Part shown: one piece after another, positions 37,992 to 50,600 of the stretch
Layout of the letters: every line of letters begins with the position of its first letter
Numbering within the stretch: position 1 is the stretch's first letter
Origin: Bugulina stolonifera
Taxonomy: Eukaryota > Bryozoa > Gymnolaemata > Cheilostomatida > Bugulidae
Reading direction: 5' to 3'
Length of the DNA stretch: 64,000 nucleotides
NCBI GenBank assembly: GCA_935421135.1
Contig: OW285197.1
Location: 12,033,223 to 12,097,222 of the forward strand
The notes under the pieces: generated by a model
What the model was told of the DNA's origin: nothing
Databases searched by the model: none
The model's input: only the letters and a program-made list of their open reading frames with translations
Translations under genes and position numbers: made by a program

Positions 37992-38535
37992 CATTACTCT
38001 AACCCGTATTTTCCTTCGCTTCACCCTACTCTAGCCGACGGTCCGCCCGCGAGGGTAGCGACGGGTCGTTGGGGCGGGAGAGCGGGGGAGGGGCGGGGGA
38101 CGGGCGGGGGGACGGCGGCGTGGGGCCACGGCTGGACTCGCGAACGAGAACCGCAGCGAGGCGGAGGGCGAGGCGGAGGGGTTTGGGGTGGGGAGGGGTG
38201 GGGAGGGGCGGGGACGGGTGGAGGGAGGACGGGTGGGGTTCGCGGGGCGGGGGGCGCGCGCGCGTACGCGCGCGCCCCCTCGCCCGAGCCGTGGGACCGG
38301 GCGAGGGGTTTGCTCTTTAGACTGGGTTCTACGGAACAGCCGATGAGGTTTTTGAAACCCCACCCGCGATCGGGGGGTAGGTTCTAGGGCTTTGCACATA
38401 GAGTGAGGTTTAGGGGAGAGGAGGGGGCGAGAGGACGGGTGGGGTGGTCGTCCGCCCGGGGAGTTTTTGGATCTAGGGCTAATAAGACGCGGAAATGACC
38501 GGGTGTCTGTGCAGATCTGCACTGACTATACTACT
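37992..38535 (-). repeat. right terminal inverted repeat
   Basis: Reverse complement of 28842-29385, ending CTATACTACT at 38535. Inner and outer junctions with unrelated sequence define the 544-bp length. Confidence 0.95.
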
Positions 38536-38541
38536 CTTGAG
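38536..38541. repeat. right target-site duplication of the PolB element
   Basis: CTTGAG, identical to 28836-28841 and in the same codon phase of the interrupted exon. Confidence 0.9.
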
Positions 38542-38979
38542 GACTCTTCCAGTGCACCTGCATGTACACCGACCACAGTACAGGGCAACTCTTCTAGTGT
38601 TGGTAATCCGGCACCTAGTCTACAGACAAATAAGGGTAAAAGCTCTACATCATCTGCTGATTCATCAGGTAGCCCTCATAGTGGTGATGGATGCAGCAGC
38701 TTTTCAAAAGAGAAGCCTTCCTCAACCCAACTAGCAGAATCACCACAAACAAAAAAGTCACAAAAGAAAAGTAAAAAACCCAAACAGAATCAGGATTTAA
38801 GTAATAAACAAAAAGAAGACCCTGAATCAGATGAGAAAACCAGATTGTGTGGAACTGCTAATGCTTCAACATCTCAATCTGATACAGCAACTGCAGGCAG
38901 AAGACGAAAGTCTGACGACGGGTCATCAGAGGATGAAGCCAGAAAACAAGCTGCTATTCTGGAATCTCTTATGTTTTGA
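38542..38979 (+). pseudogene. separated 3' part of gene 4 exon 9
   Basis: Continues gene 4 exon 9 in the same frame directly after the right target duplication (DSSSAPACTPTTVQGNSS at its start). It matches the end of gene 5 exon 9 almost residue for residue, including QNQDLSNKQKEDPESDEKTR and the C-terminal SSEDEARKQAAILESLMF. No start or promoter of its own is evident, so it is probably untranslated while the element is present. Element excision that left one CTTGAG would restore the frame. Confidence 0.8.
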
Positions 38980-39669
38980 AACTGTCTGACGTGAAAAAGT
39001 CATGGCAGTTGCTCTCTAAAACAAACAAACTTGATCATTTATGTGAAAAAGTGTTTGTTATATATTATCTCAACTCTCAGTTTGACACGAACCATATTAT
39101 ACTCGTTACATAATATGGAGGTTACATAATATGGAGATGGCGGAGAAGCAATGTGTCAATAGGTATTATACTCAAACTTTGCAATTTTTTTGAATTACCA
39201 AAGTTTCTTCAACTCGTCGAGCTAAATACATGACAAGCACATACTTGTATATCCACATGTATATCTCAATTTGTTAAACACACAATAGTGGCGGCGTTAT
39301 TGCAAAGGTACACATACCTGTACCTTAAATAAGTTTATTGAACTGTGTGATTTGAGAGATTTTATCTTCACTGTCATTTATTGCTGATATCCTAAAGCAT
39401 AACGTGATCAACAGACAACTACTTACACTGAAGGGTAGAGACAGCAACAATACATGTATATTCATACTGTAGTAGTTTACAGTAACATGTGAGTGATGCA
39501 AAGTACACAGAATTAAAATGTGCCTTGCCTCCAACTACATGTAATTTAAAGCTATTGATATTAAAATGCAGAAAATTTCACAAACATATTTCAACTATTT
39601 GCTTGTAAAATACGTATAGATTGAAAGACATGCAAGTCATGTAAATACTATTAGTATTATAAATTAAAA
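38980..39669. other. intergenic region, genes 4-5
   Basis: Non-coding. Several blocks (GAGAAGCAATG, TACTCAAACTTTG, a TTTATCTTCACTGTCATT block) recur in order in 46742-47607, so the spacer was duplicated together with the genes. Confidence 0.55.
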
Positions 39670-42600
39670 ATGGCTGATCAATCAGAGGATAATGATCACG
39701 AGGAAAAAGGCACTGGCTTGCCTGAATCCTTGCTCTCTGACAAAAGAGTGAAAAATTTAACAAAAGCTTTGGTAAAATTCGAATTGTGGGATATTTTGTT
39801 GCATCTAATCAGAATAAGGTAAGGTAAAAGAAACACCTGGATCTTTTTTCTCCAACAGTAGAGACTGGTCATAACTCATGACACAGATGCATGGCATAGA
39901 AACCCACTTTCTCGTCAAATGTGGCGAAAAAATCTTGTAAGCTTGGTTGCAACTTACCCATAGAGATGGGCAAGGTGCAACCAAACTTACTTCATGGCAT
40001 TAGTAAGAGAAAAATACTTTTATAATGAAGTAAAATATATGCTGGTTTGGAGCAGTTCAGCTACAGCCCTATAGAATTTTAATGGGCTATCTAGACAGAA
40101 TGCAACCATGAATTGCTTTACTATTATGGTTAAACTAGTCAGCTTTCAACATCTGGGCATTCAGTCCGTAACTTACACATCATGTCTAGTTTTGTATGAA
40201 TCAGTACACATTTCAAGAACTTCTCAATACTAGCTGCATAAAAAATACAGTGTGGAATTTCTCTTGGTCGTGTACATCCACTAATTTGTGATGGCACTTA
40301 GAAGTTTCTACATGTGCATGTATGTCACGTGTTCCTTCTGAGATTGCTGCACAGAAAGAACTTAACTTTTGTGCCAGTGATTTGTGAATATTTGCAAATG
40401 AAAATTGCCTACATGTATAATGTACAAGCAGTTTGTAGAGATTAGAGACCAATGCTATGAATTATCCATATTATTTAGCATTCTTTGTTAGTTCAGAGTT
40501 AACATCCGAAACCATGAAATTTTAAAGATAAGTGTGTTGTATACAACTAAGCCAAGATATGTTGCATCATCAAGATACTGCCATTTTCAAAGTTTTTGGG
40601 AGAGCACAATAGGCGTATTTGGAAACTTCACTGGTTCATAGGAGACTGCTTTTAATATTCGAATGTAGCTTAAGCGTTCAGGCGTGACTAATGCTTGCTC
40701 TGAAGGGAAATCCCTATTGTTAACAATATATTATTACTAGGCACGCCTAACCTAGCGTTATAGCTAGCGTTATATTACTGAATAAAATAACTTGTTATTG
40801 CTGCAGATTGCTATCTATAAAGCTTGCCCGTGCAAATGTCGGAATGCGCCTATTGACACCAGCCTAGACATAGAGCTAGTGTTGTGACTTGTGACAATAT
40901 TACTAGACTAATTTAGTAATATACTAGTAGTTTGTTAGTAGAATCAAAATACATGTATACATTTCTAGTGATTTTAGTACAATGTGCATCGTATATGTAT
41001 ATTTGCTGAGGTGATAAGTTACTGTGTGTCTACTAGTTTACTAAACAGGCTAATGGAATGTATTTTTTGTATTTTAGTTACCCTTCGAGCTTACCAAAAA
41101 AAACTCAAGAGGATTTTAATAGGGCTAACAAAATGAGAATTAACTATACACACCGACCACTGGGAATCGTCATCGCTGACTACGGTATCTTTCCAATATT
41201 CATCTATAAAGGACGACAACCTACATATATTTTTCTACAACCTTGTTACATACATGTACCACATTCATGTAAATGTTTGCGATTGCGTTGTACCCGTACT
41301 TACTAATAAAGCCTAAAATTACTTTTTTATTACAACTCTATTGATAATTGTTAAAATTACTTACTGTTCTAAAACTATTCAACTATATTAGCTAATTTAA
41401 AGAAGGGTGTTCGGTAGGATAGTAGTAAGTGATTCAAATAGTTACATGTATGTGGTGCTGGTCAGCAGTTGGAACTGAAGCTAAATTTTGAACGTTTCTA
41501 TGCTCTGTTGTGTGTTTATTCCAGCCAAAAGAATATGCAATGATGCAGGATACAAGGTTGTTAGGAATTATTTCTTGAAGAAATTACCACCAGAGATGCC
41601 AGCAGATGTTGCATACCAGCTGCTTTTACAGTTGGTAGAGGAATATTTTATCAGCACGTCTCCTTCCAGTATGATTCACTCAGACATGATAATGGTGGTA
41701 AGTTGAATGACTTTCACAATCAAGTCTGTTAATTAGTATTTGCTGTTGCTATGAATACATCAAAATAGTACTAGCATGGTGGCAACATAAGGAAAGGCTT
41801 GGAAAATGAATGACACCTCAACCCAAGGTCAACCAAAGGTCAATCGGTTGGCGCACTAACTAGCAGCGCTATTGTATAATCTATCCATTGATGATGCAAG
41901 ATAAATTAATGAAAATACATACACCATGTCATGGCAATGCAGTAATATTGGTGTTTGTATATACATGTATCTTGCAGATGATGCTCATCTTTAAGGATAT
42001 GATAATGGCAGCGTTAGAAGCAAACAACTCGTTGAAAGCTCAAGAACTTCTGGCTTGGTTTGTAAACTCACTAGAAGATGTCACAAAGCGCAACTCTTCT
42101 ACTATATATTCAAATGTAGTAAGTAGATAGAAAAGTGCAGATTGCTCAACTCGAGTTTGCATCGTAGTTGGACTGCCTCAATTGCCAAAAATTCCATAAG
42201 CTAATTAAAAAACTTTTCTACTTGTAGAGAGACTGGGTTTACGTTTATGACTCACTGATAGATCGAAAGCGTTCACTGCATCTCGTGACGGACAAAAATC
42301 TAATAAAAAAACTTACAGGAGCTGCAAAGTTTCCAGCTACACTACGTTGTCTCACAGCTTCTAGTACTTCTGACTCATCAGCAGATGCAGGTCCTCAAAC
42401 TCAACCAAACTTATGTTGGACACTTGGTACAGGTGCCTCCACATTGCCGCCAATTCCGTCTCATCCTCCGACTAAAGTACGAAAGTCCAACGCTTCAGCA
42501 CCCTCTACCGCCCCAAGGCCAGCAACCGTTGTTACGTCACAGCCTGCCCAGCAACCGACAATTTATTGTGTCGTACAGCCAGTCAAAGCATCAACACAGG

Positions 42601-45600
42601 CACAGACCCCAAGTACCGGTCACCAAATCCAGATACCAATTGTTCTTAGTGCAGCACCAGACCTAACTAATATAGCAGTCATTCAGCAGCCACAGCAAGG
42701 TTTGTCACAGCAAAACCAAACTGTGACCACAACAGTAGGCAGTCAATCCGGTTCAACTCAGGCTGTGGTACCTCCGACATTGGTTCTTAGGCAACCGGCA
42801 GCGACAGTCGTAGTCATGGAAGATCCATCATCACAACCTAATTCAAGTCAAAGAACTGGCACACTAACCACTCACGGTTTATATTTCAAGCAATCAATAG
42901 TAACGTCTGCATCGAAAACACAAAATGTTGTACTACCAAAGATAGCTCCTCAACCGCCAGCAACAACATCATATTCGACAATACAGGTGAGGCCGAAAGT
43001 TCAAAAACCTCTGTCAATTCAAACCGGACGTGTTGCTACAACCAACGCTCCAACCTTGGTTCTTCGGACTCCCACAGCGGCAGTAGTGACTACAGTTCAA
43101 ACAACAAGTACTGCTACAACCACAACGAATCCTATAACTGTAACAGCAGGAGCCTCAACTAGTTCAACACTACCACAATCAATCTCTGTACAATTAACAA
43201 CAGCAGTGGCTAGTAGCGGTGGCGCAACTAGTACATCAAGTACTAGTGAAGCAGTACTTCAACCTACTGCTGGAACAAGTAATGCTAATCAAACCAGAGA
43301 ATATACAAGTGAACATTTGCAATCACTAGCAGATGGTGTTGGACTCACACTGACCGATTGGCATCTACTTGATTCAAGAGTTAACAGACAAGATCCAAGT
43401 GGATTTAGTACTGAGGAAATCGTATACTATCTGATATCATGCAGGTTGGTTGATTTCCAATTTTTAATAAGAGCTTCTTGTATACAGTCTCTTGTTCTCT
43501 ATAAAATGAAAAGTCCCATTTGGATGTCGAGTTAAATCGTTTGTCAGCAAAATAATTATTGTAGTGTATTATTTTGCACTACAATTAATTATTTTGCTGA
43601 GAATGTTGGAGACTGGAAAAGCTATATCAAACATGCATACACAGTTCCTTATCACATGTGCAGCAACTTTCTATGCTGTTAAGAACAAACAATTTACAAT
43701 GTCATGTACATGTACATGTGCAATCATGTACAATGTACCTGTACATGATTGCTATGGGGAACCCAACTGCTGCGAAGAAAACTAATCAATACGTGATACT
43801 GGCGAATGCACAGTCGTTTACTTTGCCAGACATAGTGCATGTGACAGAAAAATGTTCCGGCGCAATGAAGCAATTTTCTTTGTTTCGATGTCTGTCAAGT
43901 AACATAACATATTATGCAATTGTTGAATCTACATGACTGTACAGTGTATATGCGTTTAGTAAGCTTCTTTAATATTGGATGTACATTGTATACAGATTTG
44001 TTGATGCATATCACTTGTCATTTTTATCTTTTTTCAGACTGGCAAACCTTCCAGCAAAGGCTTGTGATGTCCTAAAGAAACGTATGGAACCTGCAGATTT
44101 AGCAGGGACCAGATTGGGCGTTGTGTTGAATGACTATTGTGAGTGAATATATTATGTAAAGTCATGCTACGTCCTTCTTCAAAACCTTCTTTAGTATGAA
44201 GTGAGGCTCTCTTTATACAGTGTGTATTAGTATTCTTTAAAGGTAGTGTTTAACTGTTTTAGTTGCTGCCATCGCCCAAAGCACATCCTTCCGTCAGATG
44301 ATCCAGGAATTTGGTGCCAACGTTAGTTCAACTCAAATTGCACAAAATGCTTTTAGGGACTTTCTAATGACGAGAATTCTGCCACGAACGGAAGTGATCT
44401 CATTTGATCGCATGATGGCGGTATGAAATAGTCACATTCATATTTTGTTTAGTCACATTATTATTTTGTTCATAGGATAATGACATGAAGGATTTTATAA
44501 ATGTTTCCATTTATCTTTTTACACTTATAACTCTATCACGCATTTACCAATATTGTTTAATCAATTCTGCTTATATCTCATTGTATTGTACAGTATCATA
44601 TTACATTGGCACCACACCATATTACATAGCAAACTATGTCACCGTATTATATTAAAGAGTTCAAAATTATAATCGTCATGCTAATTGATGTGTTATTACA
44701 AAATTCAGTCTGATATAGAGAGTAAAACTGTAAGCTACAGTGTACATCTATAACAGTATTACATGATTTTAGAATATTAATTAAAGGGTATATTATTTTT
44801 CTTTCTGGACTGGGACTTAGGCTTTTACTTCAGCAAAAAGTGAAATGAATTTTACCAGTGACTCAAAAAGTATCAGATCTGGGGATAACGCATTCTGTGG
44901 GACATACATGTATGCAGAGAACCAATCCTTAATAATAATTATTGTAGGCGGTGCTGCTAGCTGTCATACTTGCTATAAAGAGTATTAAACAAGGCAACCC
45001 CGCTAATGCCATGTTCGTTCTGAGATTAGCAACGGCGGCTCTAGAAATAACCGATCACCGTAGAGATATTGTGCGAAATGGCTGGGTACGTAATCAGCAC
45101 AAAACTTGGGTTCTAAAGTTGTCTCCACTCAGCACCCTAATATTGTCTACCATATAATGTCTAGTGTCAATTCACTCTATACTCTATCAAATGTGAATTA
45201 GAAGCAGTTATGATGGCTGTAAATAGGTTTTATATGAGCTACATGTATGTGAGACAATGGTCAATGTCTAATTTCAGGCACTGATGCAAGCGGCGAGGGA
45301 GGATCTTGTAAATCGTAGTACCTTTGACTTGTTTTACTCTCTTCGCTCGGATGGTTCTATTGACGTATCTCAAAGTGAGGCTAATATTGATGCAGATAAT
45401 CAAATCTCACCATACCTAGCTATTCCGGCAGTTTCTCAAGGTACATCACAAGCAATGGGTGTGCTAGGTCCCCCAATAATTCTAGGTGGTCCAGCTACTT
45501 TCTCTTCAACCACACCGCTGGCAGGCCAAGCTGATGCATCAACTGGTTTAAATTCTTTGATGGCCACCTCCTCGCCAATGAGAAACTGTAAGGGTTCAGG

Positions 45601-46741
45601 GAAGCGACAGGAAATATCTCAAGATGGTGATTCTAACAGTAAAGACAAGGGTTCACCTAGTAAAGACTCTACAAGTGAAGGTAAACACCCAGCAAAGAAG
45701 AAACCAAGAAATATGCCCGAACAAAATGAAGCTAAAAATGATGTTGATAATAATGATTACTTTAACAGATTAGCTCAGTCAGGAGTTATCTCACAGGAAG
45801 AGGCGAAAATGCAGCAAGCAATTGCTACAACCTTAATGTCTTCTGCGAATGAAGCACAAGAAGAAAGTTCTACATCACAACCCTCCACTTCCAAAAAGCA
45901 AGACAAGAAGTCCCCTAGTAGAGGCGAAAGTTCCTCTAGCAAAGTCTCTCCAAGCAAAAAAAAGCCAAGGAATGATCCAGAACAAAGTGAACCGGAGGAA
46001 GATGTTGATGATAATTATTACTTTAATAGACTAGCTCAGTCAGGAGTTATCTCTCAAGAAGAGGTGTCAATGCAGCAAGCGATTGCTGCAAACATTATGT
46101 CTTCTGGAGCTCAGGTACAAGAGGAAAGTTCTAAAGCACAAGCCTCAACTTCCACACAGTCTGATTCTCAGATAAAAGGTGATTCACAATCGATTGTTGA
46201 GTCATCTCAAGGTACTAAGAAAGCCGGAGATCTTGTATCAGAAACAGACAGTTATACCACCGCCGATACAGAATTAGTAGATGCAGGACAGACCTCAGTG
46301 CCTGTGTACTCTTCCAGTGCACATGCATGTACGCCGACCACAGTACAGGGCAACTCTTCTAGTGGCAATCCAGTGTCTAATACACAGACAAGACATAAAA
46401 GTAAAGGATCAACATCTGCTGATTCATCAGGTAGACCTCATGATGGTGGTGGGCGCAGCAGCATTTCAAATGAGAAGCCTTCCTCAAGTCAACAAGCAGA
46501 ATCACCACAAACAAAACAGTCACAAAAGAAAAGTAAAAAACCCAAACAGAATCAGGATTTAAGTAATAAACAAAAAGAAGACCCTGAATCAGATGAGAAA
46601 ACCAGATTGTGTGGAACTGCTGATACCTCAACATCTCAAACTGCTTCAGCAACTGCGAGAAGACGACGAAAGTCTGATGACGGGTCATCAGAGGATGAAG
46701 CCAAGAAACAAGCTGCTATTCTAGAATCTTATATGTTTTAA
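39670..46741 (+). CDS. tandem family gene 5: intact two-unit paralogue, 1215 aa
   Basis: Exons: 39670-39818, 41078-41184, 41525-41697, 41978-42118, 42228-43444, 44038-44138, 44263-44420, 44948-45085, 45278-46741; GT-AG throughout, 1216 codons. Unit A: SDKRVKNLT...HLIRIR, HRPLGIVIADY, SDMIMV, FKDMIMAAL and RDWVYVYDSL. Unit B: DSRVNRQDP, GTRLGVVLNDY, FDRMMA, LEITDHRRDIVRNGW and ALMQAAREDLVNR. Exon 5 is Thr/Gln/Ser/Pro-rich like transcription-factor activation regions. Exon 9 has two FNRLAQSGVISQEE helices, Lys/Ser-rich stretches with basic KKKPRN clusters, and a C-terminal SSEDEAKKQAAILESYMF. This is the intact counterpart of disrupted gene 4 and the best reference for its missing end. A ubiquitin-binding nuclear role would be inference only. 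Confidence 0.82.
40611..40851 (+). mobile_element. MITE-like copy B
   Basis: Intron 1 of gene 5. Starts AGGCGTATTTGG and ends GGAATGCGCCT (inverted termini); contains the shared blocks TTCAGGCGTGACTAATGCTT and GCAGATTGCTATCTATAAAGC. Flanks AAT/ATT are near a 3-bp duplication. Confidence 0.75.
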
Positions 46742-47607
46742 TGTTAAATGTATCTGAAGTAAACAATATTAGCATCATTACGCTGTAATTGCTCTTTAAT
46801 ACACGCAAACCTATTCAGTGAACCGAAAGTGTATGTTTGTGTTACATGCATGTGTCTCTGTAATCAGCTATTGAAAGTGTATGACTTGTGCCATAAGATG
46901 ACGATTGCGGGGAAGCAATGCATTATAATAAGCATTATTTTACTCAAACTTTGATTGCCTCATGAATAAAAGGTGGTGAATAAATAAGTATACTAAGTCA
47001 TAGATCTAACACCATGTTGATATTAATTGGAATAGCTGAAATACAGTCAACTTCACTGGAAATCGTAGCCATAAAAATCGTCCACTATGTAATTATATAA
47101 TAACTAAACTGTTGAATTTCTAATTGGTCAGACATCTTGCTATATGATTCTAACTTGCGATGGAAACTTTGTTAGTATTTCAACTGACTCTTTCATACCC
47201 TGTGCATGTACATGACTTGTGTGTCTTAATTAGTTGAAAAGCCTGCATTATTTAGTAAATTTTGCTTCAAAGAACTTTAATTCCCACAGTGACATCAGAG
47301 AGTGTTTATATTTACTGCCATTGACTGCTGTTATCCTAAGTGACAATGTCATATGCTGATAGTTACTCATACTAGAGTAAGGTGAAGGCTACGCTTCTAG
47401 ATTACTGTTACAATGTAACACGCTGGTGACGGCTGTTTCAGAAAATTAATATATAAATTAGTCAGATTGCCATTTACTAATACTAAAACTAATGCATCTT
47501 GCTCCAGCCAGTTTAAAGCCATTGATATGGAATGCAAAATAATGCACAAACACATTTTAACTATTTTTACTCATGAAAAAACATAGGATTGTGATAGTAA
47601 ATTGAAA
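46742..47607. other. intergenic region, genes 5-6
   Basis: Holds the gene 5 poly(A) signal at 46965 and sequence homologous to the 4-5 spacer. No exon supported. Confidence 0.5.
46965..46970 (+). terminator. poly(A) signal of gene 5
   Basis: AATAAA ~220 bp past the stop codon. Confidence 0.5.
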
Positions 47608-50600
47608 ATGGGCAACAAAAAAGATGATAAAAATCGTGACAAGAAAGGCGCTGGTTCGCCAGACTATAATCTTCCCAATTCATTGCTCACTGATAAAAGA
47701 GTGACAAATTTTAGAAAAGTTATAAAAAAATTCGAACTGAGAGATGTTTTGATACATCTGATAAGAATGAGGTGAGGTACAAGATATAAACATGATACTA
47801 TTATTCAAACATCAGTAGACCTGTCATAACTCCTGAAATAATAAAATAATAATATGAACATATTTTCGGACAACCCTGTGGACCAACCTTAGAAGTCCTA
47901 TAAAGTATTTTACGCAGGATGTCATCACAATGTAGGTGACCTAGAAAATGGCAAAAGTTTTGAAGAAAAGAGTGATATAGTATAATTTATGTATAAAAAT
48001 AGCATACAATGTACATGACTGTAACGTGGTCTGTTGTGAGAAATTACAATTTTTAGAAATTGTATAAAATTTTACTGTTCTATGCAGACAAATCCTAAAT
48101 TATACTATGACTATTAGAAACTAAAATACAGTCGGAAGCTTTTTGTAGTTGTCCATATTAGTGACAGGAGGTTTTCAGTAGAAGTTACGTAAGTGTAGAG
48201 TAACCAAAGTGATTATTACAGTTTAATTTAATAGGTCAACGAGTTCTGTTGATAACCAATTATTTGTCGAGGTAATACTTTACAGTCATGATTACAACCA
48301 CGAGTTATAAAATATTTTCTGTCATTTTAGTTACCCTTCAACTTTACCGACGCAGAGACAAGCTGACTTTAACAAAACTAACAAAGTGTCTGTATCCTAT
48401 GCACACCGACCACTTGGAGTTGTGCTTTCTGACTACGGTACCTCAATGAGATTATCAAGAGCAGAGTAGCACTTAGAATTTCAAATCTGTAAACATTTTA
48501 ACATTCCTGAGACACGAGACCTTAGCGTTATTGACCTTCTTAGTCTAGCAGGCTGGAAAAAAGCAATATATTAATTTATTAATATTTATGTAAAAGCCAA
48601 GTTTATTCAATATTTCTATCACCTGAAAAGATTAACACTAAAAAATACGAAATCCAAATGCATTGTAAGTGTCGTTTGGTCAAAACTTGAAACTGGAGCT
48701 TCATTACATAACTGTATCGTGTATATTTCAGCCGAGAGGATTTATATCGATAACAGATATGATGCTATTAGCGGTTATTTCTTGGATAATATACAACCTC
48801 ATCTGGCCTCTGCTATTGCCTATCCACTAATGTTGCAGCTGGTAGAGGAGTATTTCATCAATGTATCTCCTTCCAGTATAATTCACTCAGATATGATAAT
48901 GATGGTAGGTTTAGTAACTCTCACAATCATGTTTGGCAAGTAGTAGATTGATGTATTTGCTTTAGTTGCAAATGGATCAAAATAGTATGCCAGGGTAATG
49001 CAAATCTCATGGGAATGAATGGAACCTAAACTCAATGTCAGCCAAAGGTTGACTAACTGACACATTAGGCGTATTCGGATATTGCACGTGCAAGCTTTAA
49101 ATAGCAATCTGCGGCAATAACAATTAATTTTATTCAATAACATAACGACAGCTACATGTATAACGCCAAGTTAGGCGTGCCCAGTAATAATATTTATTGT
49201 AAACAAGGGGAGTACCCTTCAAATCAAGCATTACTCACTTCTGGACGCTTTAGCTGTGTTCGGATATTAAAAGCAGTCTTCTGTGAACAAGTACAGTTTC
49301 TGAAAACGCCTATTATGTACATGTAGCTACTACATTGTACTGCTACCCACCCGATGGCATAATTAAAGTAATAATACAATGTATTATGTCCTAATATCGC
49401 AGTAACTGATATTTGTATACACTCTGTAGATGATGCTGGTATTTAAAGATATGATAATGGCAGCGTTACAGGCAAACAATTCGTTGAGAGCTCAAGAACT
49501 TCTGACCTGGTTTCCAGCTGCGATTGAATCAATTACAAATCGAAATTCTGCTACCATTTATAAAAATGTGGTGAGTGGAGAACTGGTTTTTATTGTTTTA
49601 AGTCACAGCAAGATTACACAGACAATTGTTCTTAAACAGTATTAAACGAGAGATTTAATGAAAATTATATTAATAACCTATGAAAGTACATGTATACACA
49701 TACAATGTATATGTAGATAAATAATATGCAGCATTCGAATTAAATTTAACTCTACCCTTAGGCTCACAAATAGTTAAAAACCCATACTAATTTGATTCAT
49801 GAGGCAATAATAAATCACCCAAATGCAAACTACTGTATGTGAAACCGTACTGTATTGTACGAGTAGCAATGAGCATGGTAGGTAGATGTACCAAGAATGT
49901 ACTACATTGTATGATGATATTATTATCATAAACATTTCCGCATATCAATTCTATACTTTGAACATGCTAATTGTTCCAAATTTTGAAAGTTAATCCCTAA
50001 TTTTCTACTTGCAGCGAGAATGGGTGCATGTCTATGACTCATTGATTAATCGACAGAGGTCACTGAATCTAGTAAATGATAATAATCTACTATTAAGACC
50101 TTTCCAATCAAGACCTCCAAGACCTGCCAGAACTCCTCGTCGACCACCTACTGCACGCAAAGCTACAGCTGGCATATCTGCTGGTCAATCTGTTGGCACA
50201 TCTGCTGGCCCATCAACATCCGCAGGTCCTCAATCTCAGGCAGACCTATGTTGGACACTAGGCACTGGTGCATCTACATCACAGGCTGCTCGTTCTCACC
50301 CTCCAATCAGATTAAAACAACCTGCTGTTCCAGCACCCTCCACCACAGTAACACATCCAGTTCCAATAGTTCCGAAGCCTCCAGCTACAACTGTTCAGTT
50401 ACAGCCTGTTCAACAGCCTACGACATATTACGTTGTGCAACCTGCTCAAGCATTAACACAGTCACAGATACCAGGTACCAGTCAACAAACTCAAGTGTCA
50501 ATTCTTCTCATCGGGCCACCAATAAATCGAGTCGCAAATTTAACAACTGTAGACCTGTTACAACCTATTTTGTTAATTCCACAACCTCAACAGAATTTGC

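Larger units (their letters stand above)
28842..38535. mobile_element. Polinton-like two-gene element with 544-bp inverted repeats
   Basis: 9,694 bp bounded by inverted repeats (28842-29385 and 37992-38535) that begin AGTAGTATAG, with a 6-bp duplication CTTGAG outside. It interrupts exon 9 of gene 4 between in-frame codons. Established for Polintons/Mavericks: 6-bp target duplications, inverted repeats starting with AG and a protein-primed PolB. Seen here: one PolB gene (minus) and one divergent gene for an SSB-like protein (plus), with a large palindromic repeat array between them. No frame resembling an integrase, FtsK/HerA ATPase, Ulp-type protease or capsid protein was found, and no unassigned stretch is long enough for more than one of them. 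It is either a mini-Polinton mobilised in trans or a distinct PolB-only class. The repeats look almost identical to each other, implying a recent insertion. Confidence 0.9.

Noticed and set aside
28842..38535. Complete Polinton or endogenous virus genome
   Set aside because: No integrase, ATPase, protease or capsid frame could be found on either strand, and the length is about half the usual size.
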